Both the position numbers and the translations under genes were made by a program. The notes below the pieces were generated by a model. That model saw only the letters and a list, made by a program, of their open reading frames with translations. It did no database searches and was not told the DNA's origin. DNA of 21,023 nucleotides, taken from NCBI GenBank assembly GCA_001275005.1, contig JWZX01001250.1:1-21023 (forward strand), read 5' to 3'. Within the stretch, counting starts at the first letter, position 1, and every line of letters begins with the position of its first letter. Positions 17,047 to 21,023 of this stretch are shown one piece after another. This stretch comes from Chrysochromulina tobinii. Taxonomy: Eukaryota > Haptophyta > Prymnesiales > Chrysochromulinaceae.

Positions 17047-17472
17047 TCAACGAGGGAAAACGCTAGCCGGAGAAGTTGCTGCCTTCGCAGCTTGTCGCGC
17101 GGCAGCGGCCTCCTCATAGCCAGGCGGTTGCGGGTAGAAGGAACGCTGGGCTGCGCCAATCTTCTGTGCAGTTTCATCGTCTAGCCCGCCACCGAAAACG
17201 AGTGCTCCGATGACAACTGCCCAAATCACCTTCGACTCATTCTCCCCGATCCCAAGACTGCCACGCCGGTAACCATCCGTATCCGTTGAGCCGAGGCCGG
17301 CAAAGTCCAGGCTAGACGAGCTCAACTTCTTCTTTTGCACAGGCTTCTTGGCCATTGCGACTATGGCATGTGCGCGTGCCGTCGGTGCCATCGCCGCTCT
17401 TGTTAGTGCATAGGACGAAACCGTCGGGAAGAAGAGCAGGAGCGCTGCCGGCAGGACTGACAGGAATTGCAT
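17047..17472 (-). CDS. Small single-span protein, predicted plastid-targeted
   Basis: The predicted protein has 141 residues from the ATG at 17472; the open frame extends above that only to a GTG. The N-terminus has a strong signal-peptide core, MQFLSVLPAALLLFFPTVSS (1-20), followed by an Ala/Arg/Lys-rich stretch (21-49) that fits a transit peptide, so import into a complex plastid is likely. The mature part has SSSSLDFAGLGSTDTDGYRRG (51-71), a single predicted membrane helix VIWAVVIGALVFGGG (82-96), and an Ala-rich tail with the motif YPQPPGYEE (113-121). This size and layout recall small thylakoid membrane proteins, but I do not recognise the family. It is divergent from the armadillo gene, 306 bp away. 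Confidence 0.75.
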   Translation of the reverse strand: MQFLSVLPAALLLFFPTVSSYALTRAAMAPTARAHAIVAMAKKPVQKKKLSSSSLDFAGLGSTDTDGYRRGSLGIGENESKVIWAVVIGALVFGGGLDDETAQKIGAAQRSFYPQPPGYEEAAAARQAAKAATSPASVFPR

Positions 17473-17778
17473 GAAATTCTTCAGAACGAGAGCTTTGCGC
17501 CCGTCCCTGCGTGTCACACTCGTAGTGGGCCCACGGGAGTGCGGTACGTTAGGAAATGACCTTTTTCACGCGAAGTACCGGGTACGTAAATGAACGGTCC
17601 GGCCGCAGGAACTGCGGCGTGCGTACGCTCGCGGCACGCAGTGCCGAGTAGCCGGATTCCCGGAATGGACCAAACTTATGTTCCGATAGTCTGAACCCGA
17701 CAACATAACTTTTCCTCGCGGAACGGACCCACACTCGCGTCCAGCCAGCCACACTGCAAAGCGCGGTGCGTGCAGCAC
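17473..17778. promoter_or_regulatory. Divergent promoter region, plastid-type gene / armadillo gene
   Basis: These 306 bp separate two head-to-head ATGs. A near-palindrome GTACCGGGTAC lies at about 17576-17586 and CGTACG at about 17620. No TATA box is visible. The open frame crossing the region on the minus strand is an antisense by-product. Confidence 0.4.
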
Positions 17779-20777
17779 ATGTTTCCTCAGCTTGCGGGAT
17801 CACCTGCCGTTGCAGAGCACTCCGAGGATTCGCAGTCGCGACAGCGAACCCCGTCTGTGGCGCTACCTTTGGTTGTACCATATCCGCCGCCCTCGTCTCC
17901 CTTAGCACGTCGGTCGAGGACGCCCTTGTCCAGGAGTTATATGGGATCCCGAGGTCGAGCGGATGCCACTACACTACAGGGTCTGCCGCCGATGCGCGAG
18001 GGGCCCTATCTCGAAAGTTCCGAGATTCCGCCGTCATCCTCGGATTCAGTTACTGAGCAGCTTCTGGAGATGGACCGTCGCCACCGTGAGGAAGTCGCGG
18101 CGTTGAATGCAAAGCACGAGGAGGCTGTGCGGCACATACTTCGACAGAAGGCTTTAGAATCTCAAAAACAAAGCCTGAACGCTCCTTTGTCGGCGGTTCG
18201 ATTTGCACCAGAGGAAGAGCTTCCGAGCCATACTGCCGACGCCTCCGCTGCACCGGCTGTGGCAATAGCACAGCAAGAGAGGATGGTACTGGCAAGGGAT
18301 GAGGCGGTGTTGATGGCCCAGCTCGCGAATGGTTTGGCGGCGGCCGCCGCGGCGGAGGCCGCCGACGTGGAGGCCATCAAATTGGAGGCCATCAAATCGG
18401 AGGCCGCCGAGGCGGAGGCCATCAAGGCGGAGGCCACCGAGGCGGAGGCCATCAAGACGGAGGCTGCCAAGGCGGAGGCCATACAGGCGGAGGCCGCGGC
18501 AGTGGCCGAGATGGCGGCGTGGGACTCGGTAGCGGTCGAGAAGGCGGCGGCTCAGAAAGTGGCGGCTGAGAAGGCGGCCTCCGATGCCGCCGAGGCGGAG
18601 GCAACAACGACTCCATCGGCGGTGGCCATGACATCAGATGCTCTGAGATGGAGCCCAGAGATCGAGATGGCATCTGGCAAGGAGCTGGCGTCCTCGTGGA
18701 CTCCACAGCAAGTTGCATCTGCGCGACGCACGAGTGTCTTGGCGGACAGGCTAGTGGCGGCATTCAACGACGCTGAAGACGATGACCTCCGCATTATCGC
18801 CCTCAACTCACTGTATGAGGCTGCACATGACGCCTACGGTGCCGATGCCGCCGCAACTGCCGCAGCTGTGCGCAAAGGTGGTGCGATCGATGGTCTGACC
18901 AAGTGCATCGAGTCAAACTCAGCCGAGCTGCAACAACTCTCCCTGGCGTTACTAGGCAACCTGCTAACCGATGCGTTTGATGCGAGTGCAAGACTCTCAC
19001 TCGCGCTGTTTGTCGAGTCCGGCGGTCTGATTGTGTTGTTGCGCGTGCTGCATGCTGAACATCCGTTGGTCGTCTTCACATTGGCGGCGCTTCAGAATGT
19101 GACATCACTTGGTTCGCGACAGATTTGCCTGAAGGTACGAGAGCTAGGCTTTGAGAAGGAGTTGATAGTGCTCAAGAAGGCGTTGAAGGACGAGGACGAG
19201 ACGGTCTCTGACTACATCACCGCTGTGCTGTCGAATCTGCGCCTCTTGGCACCCGATACAGCCACGGTCGATAGCGATCCCGCCCTCGAGGAGGCCATCC
19301 GCATGCGCCGCCTTAAGTCAGTTGCTAAGACGATCAAAAGTCTCAATGCTGCGACCATGATGCAGCGACTCGGGAGACGCTGGATTCGGCGCCATCGAGC
19401 AAAGCAGGCCAACAAGGCGAAGGCTGCCGAGGCGGCTGCCGCTGACGGGAAGGTGGCGGCGGGAGCAGAGGCGGCAGTAGAGGCTGAGACGATTGCGGAG
19501 CAGGACGCAGCCCAGCTTTCGAACGGTGAGGAGGCATTCGCCGAGGCGACGAGCGACGCGCCAGCGATGAGCGGAGCGTTGGCAGCGGTCGCCGCCGCCT
19601 TCGGGCTGCCCGCCCTGCTCGCAGTGCTTCGCAAGAAGAGCAGTAGCGATGAGGACCAGGGCGGTGCGCTGCGCCAGCTCGCGCAGGTCGTCAACGACAG
19701 CTATGACAGCGAGGCGGTCGCGCTTTGCGAGTACCTGCGCGCCGCGGGCGGCGTGAAGCTCATCGTCAGGCTGCTTCGTAGCCCCATTCCCACAGTCCAC
19801 CAGATGGCGATAATGCTGGTAGGCAACCTCGCGTCCTTGGCTGTCGACCCTCACGCTACGAAATCCAAGGATGTGCTCAAGGCTGAGGGCGCCTTCAGCC
19901 TGCTGTTGCCGTACATGTTTTCCGAGGACGACATGACGCTCGCGTATACGTTGGGCGCGCTTCAGAACGTGTGCACTGAGATCGAGTACGTCGAGCAGCT
20001 GGAGAAGGCAGGCGGGCTCGAGCGACTTCAGGCACTTATTGAGCGCAAAGACCGGCAGCTCGAGTCATTTGTGCGCGGGTGCCTTAGCAACGTGCGGACG
20101 ACCAAGGTGAGGACCACCGCCGCGACTCTGAGTGCCCCCTCTAAGTGCCCCATCCTTGTGCTCTCTGAGTACCTCATGTGCCCCTCTGATAGCCCCTATG
20201 ATTGCCCCTCTGAGTGCAGGTGGTGGCGGCCCTCAAGCGGCGCGTCGCGGAGCGTGAACACTTCTCAGCCACTACCATGCAGGCGCATGCCCGCAGATGG
20301 GTGGCGCGTCACCGCGCGAGGAAGCAGCGCGAGGAACTGGATGAGGCACTGAGACGCAAACAGCAGGAGGCGCAAAAACCCTTGATACCGGAGCGCATTC
20401 CTGCCATGGGATCTCTCGGAAAGCCAGGTCGACGCGCAGCTTCCCCAAGCAGGCTCACCGATGCGTTCAACCTGGAGGCGCTGCTGTCTTCAGCAACTAG
20501 CCCCAACACCGTCACTGCACGGCCTCTCGTCAAGACAGTTCTAGGCCCATTGATCTTCGACGGCGAAAGTGTTCAGGAGCGTATTCGTCGAGCCCGTGGG
20601 AGAAGACCTCGAGAGAGATCTCGAGATAGGCTGGGTGCCTCTTTGCTTTTGATGGAGAACAATGCCGGTGAGATGACGATTCAGGAACGCATTCCAAGGC
20701 GATTGGAGAACGGCAACGCTCACCCATTACCGACCGCGACAAGGATCGCATCATTCACTAGCATAGCACAGCCATAG
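17779..20777 (+). CDS. Armadillo-repeat protein with duplicated ARM+IQ module; two exons
   Basis: Exon 1 is 17779-20106 (776 aa) and exon 2 is 20220-20777 (185 aa); the spliced protein has 961 aa. The first 90 residues are disordered and Pro/Ser-rich. A short helix (about 92-130) and the repeat EAIKAEA (about 197-245) follow. Module 1 has armadillo-type helices (about 320-490) with LGNLL, ALQNV and LSNLR signatures, then an IQ motif, MQRLGRRWIRR (528-538). Module 2 (about 608-776) repeats the order with VGNLA, ALQNV and LSNVR, then an IQ motif, MQAHARRWVAR (796-806), in exon 2. The tail holds three (P/Q)ERI motifs. Armadillo folds are protein-binding scaffolds and IQ motifs bind calmodulin; the partner is unknown. 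The start is the first in-frame ATG; Met55 (ATG at 17941) is an alternative. Confidence 0.88.
18370..18500 (+). repeat. 15/30-bp coding minisatellite (EAIKAEA repeat)
   Basis: GAGGCCATCAAGGCG-type 15-mers alternate with GAGGCCRCCGAGGCG-type 15-mers for about 130 bp. They encode an Ala/Glu/Lys helix with a 5- and 10-residue period in the armadillo gene. The helix is probably a rigid spacer, and its copy number is likely variable. Confidence 0.9.
20107..20219 (+). other. Armadillo-gene intron (113 nt, phase 0)
   Basis: The donor AAG|GTGAGG is near-perfect and the acceptor is GAGTGCAG|GTGGTG. Splicing joins ...LSNVRTTK to VVAALKRRVAEREHF and so places IQ motif 2 behind armadillo block 2, mirroring module 1. 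Read through, exon 1 would end in a Cys/Ser-rich tail at 20352. Inside the intron, CCCCTCTGA-like words recur about five times. Confidence 0.93.
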
Positions 20778-21023
20778 GGACACACTGAATACTCGTACAT
20801 AAACATGTTACATCGAACATCCGATTTCCGAGTGCGATTCGGCCGTAGCCCATCTTTATCTTGTGGTTGTAGTTTCCGGCCAAGGCAAGCTCAAAAGAAC
20901 TCAAAAGCCCCAAGGCCAAGCGATCGCTATCTGACGGTTTCTTCTGCTTCAGATTTGTCTTCTCGCCGAGGAGCGAGTTAACAGTGAAGGGCGGTTGGGC
21001 TGGGGTGAAGGTAACCCCGGCGA
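20778..21023. other. Sequence downstream of the armadillo gene
   Basis: The last 246 bp show no coding frame or RNA gene. Short CTCAAAAG direct repeats lie at about 20890-20906. A 3' UTR is expected, but I cannot point to a polyadenylation signal. Confidence 0.4.

Noticed and set aside
20107-20352. Cys/Ser-rich C-terminus of the unspliced armadillo frame
   Set aside because: It is intron read-through followed by out-of-frame exon 2. The consensus donor and restored IQ motif favour splicing.

Overview
The window is nuclear DNA of a eukaryote, most likely a GC-rich unicellular alga with a complex (secondary) plastid. The reasons are: recognisable eukaryotic families (EHD ATPase, multidomain myosin, armadillo/IQ protein, PDZ/IQ protein, ubiquitin-like protein); short GT-AG introns with clean consensus sites; a TATA box; and two predicted proteins that begin with a signal peptide followed by an Ala/Arg-rich transit-like stretch. 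A haptophyte fits best, but this is inference and a stramenopile alga cannot be excluded. There is no operon, insertion sequence, CRISPR array or recognisable RNA gene.

Layout, left to right. (1) GC-rich palindromic edge. (2) A ubiquitin-like protein on the minus strand (189-887), divergent from an EHD-family membrane-remodelling ATPase on the plus strand (1455-3137). (3) A 1.2 kb gene-free stretch with a strikingly CGTAC-rich patch. (4) A 1567-residue myosin on the minus strand (4366-9231, one intron) with IQ motifs, a PH-like domain, a Cys cluster and three C-terminal LSF phospho-motif repeats. (5) Upstream on the same strand, a long Ala-rich coiled-coil protein with predicted plastid targeting (9500-12109). 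(6) A small acidic protein on the plus strand (12408-12836). (7) A minus-strand Pro/Gln/His-rich protein (stop at 13457) whose true 5' reading frame differs from the open ATG frame. (8) A PDZ+IQ protein (15734-16354, plus). (9) A small single-span, probably plastid-targeted protein (17047-17472, minus), divergent from (10) a 961-residue protein with a duplicated armadillo+IQ module (17779-20777, one intron).

The genes do not form a pathway visible from sequence. There is a loose theme: four proteins carry IQ motifs, a PDZ domain, an EH/EF-hand domain or a PH-like domain, so calcium/calmodulin-linked membrane and cytoskeleton functions recur. The set could equally be chance proximity in a compact genome.

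Long open frames lying antisense or out of frame to the real genes are by-products of high GC and are not annotated. Several open frames begin at GTG or TTG codons; I moved each start to the first in-frame ATG.
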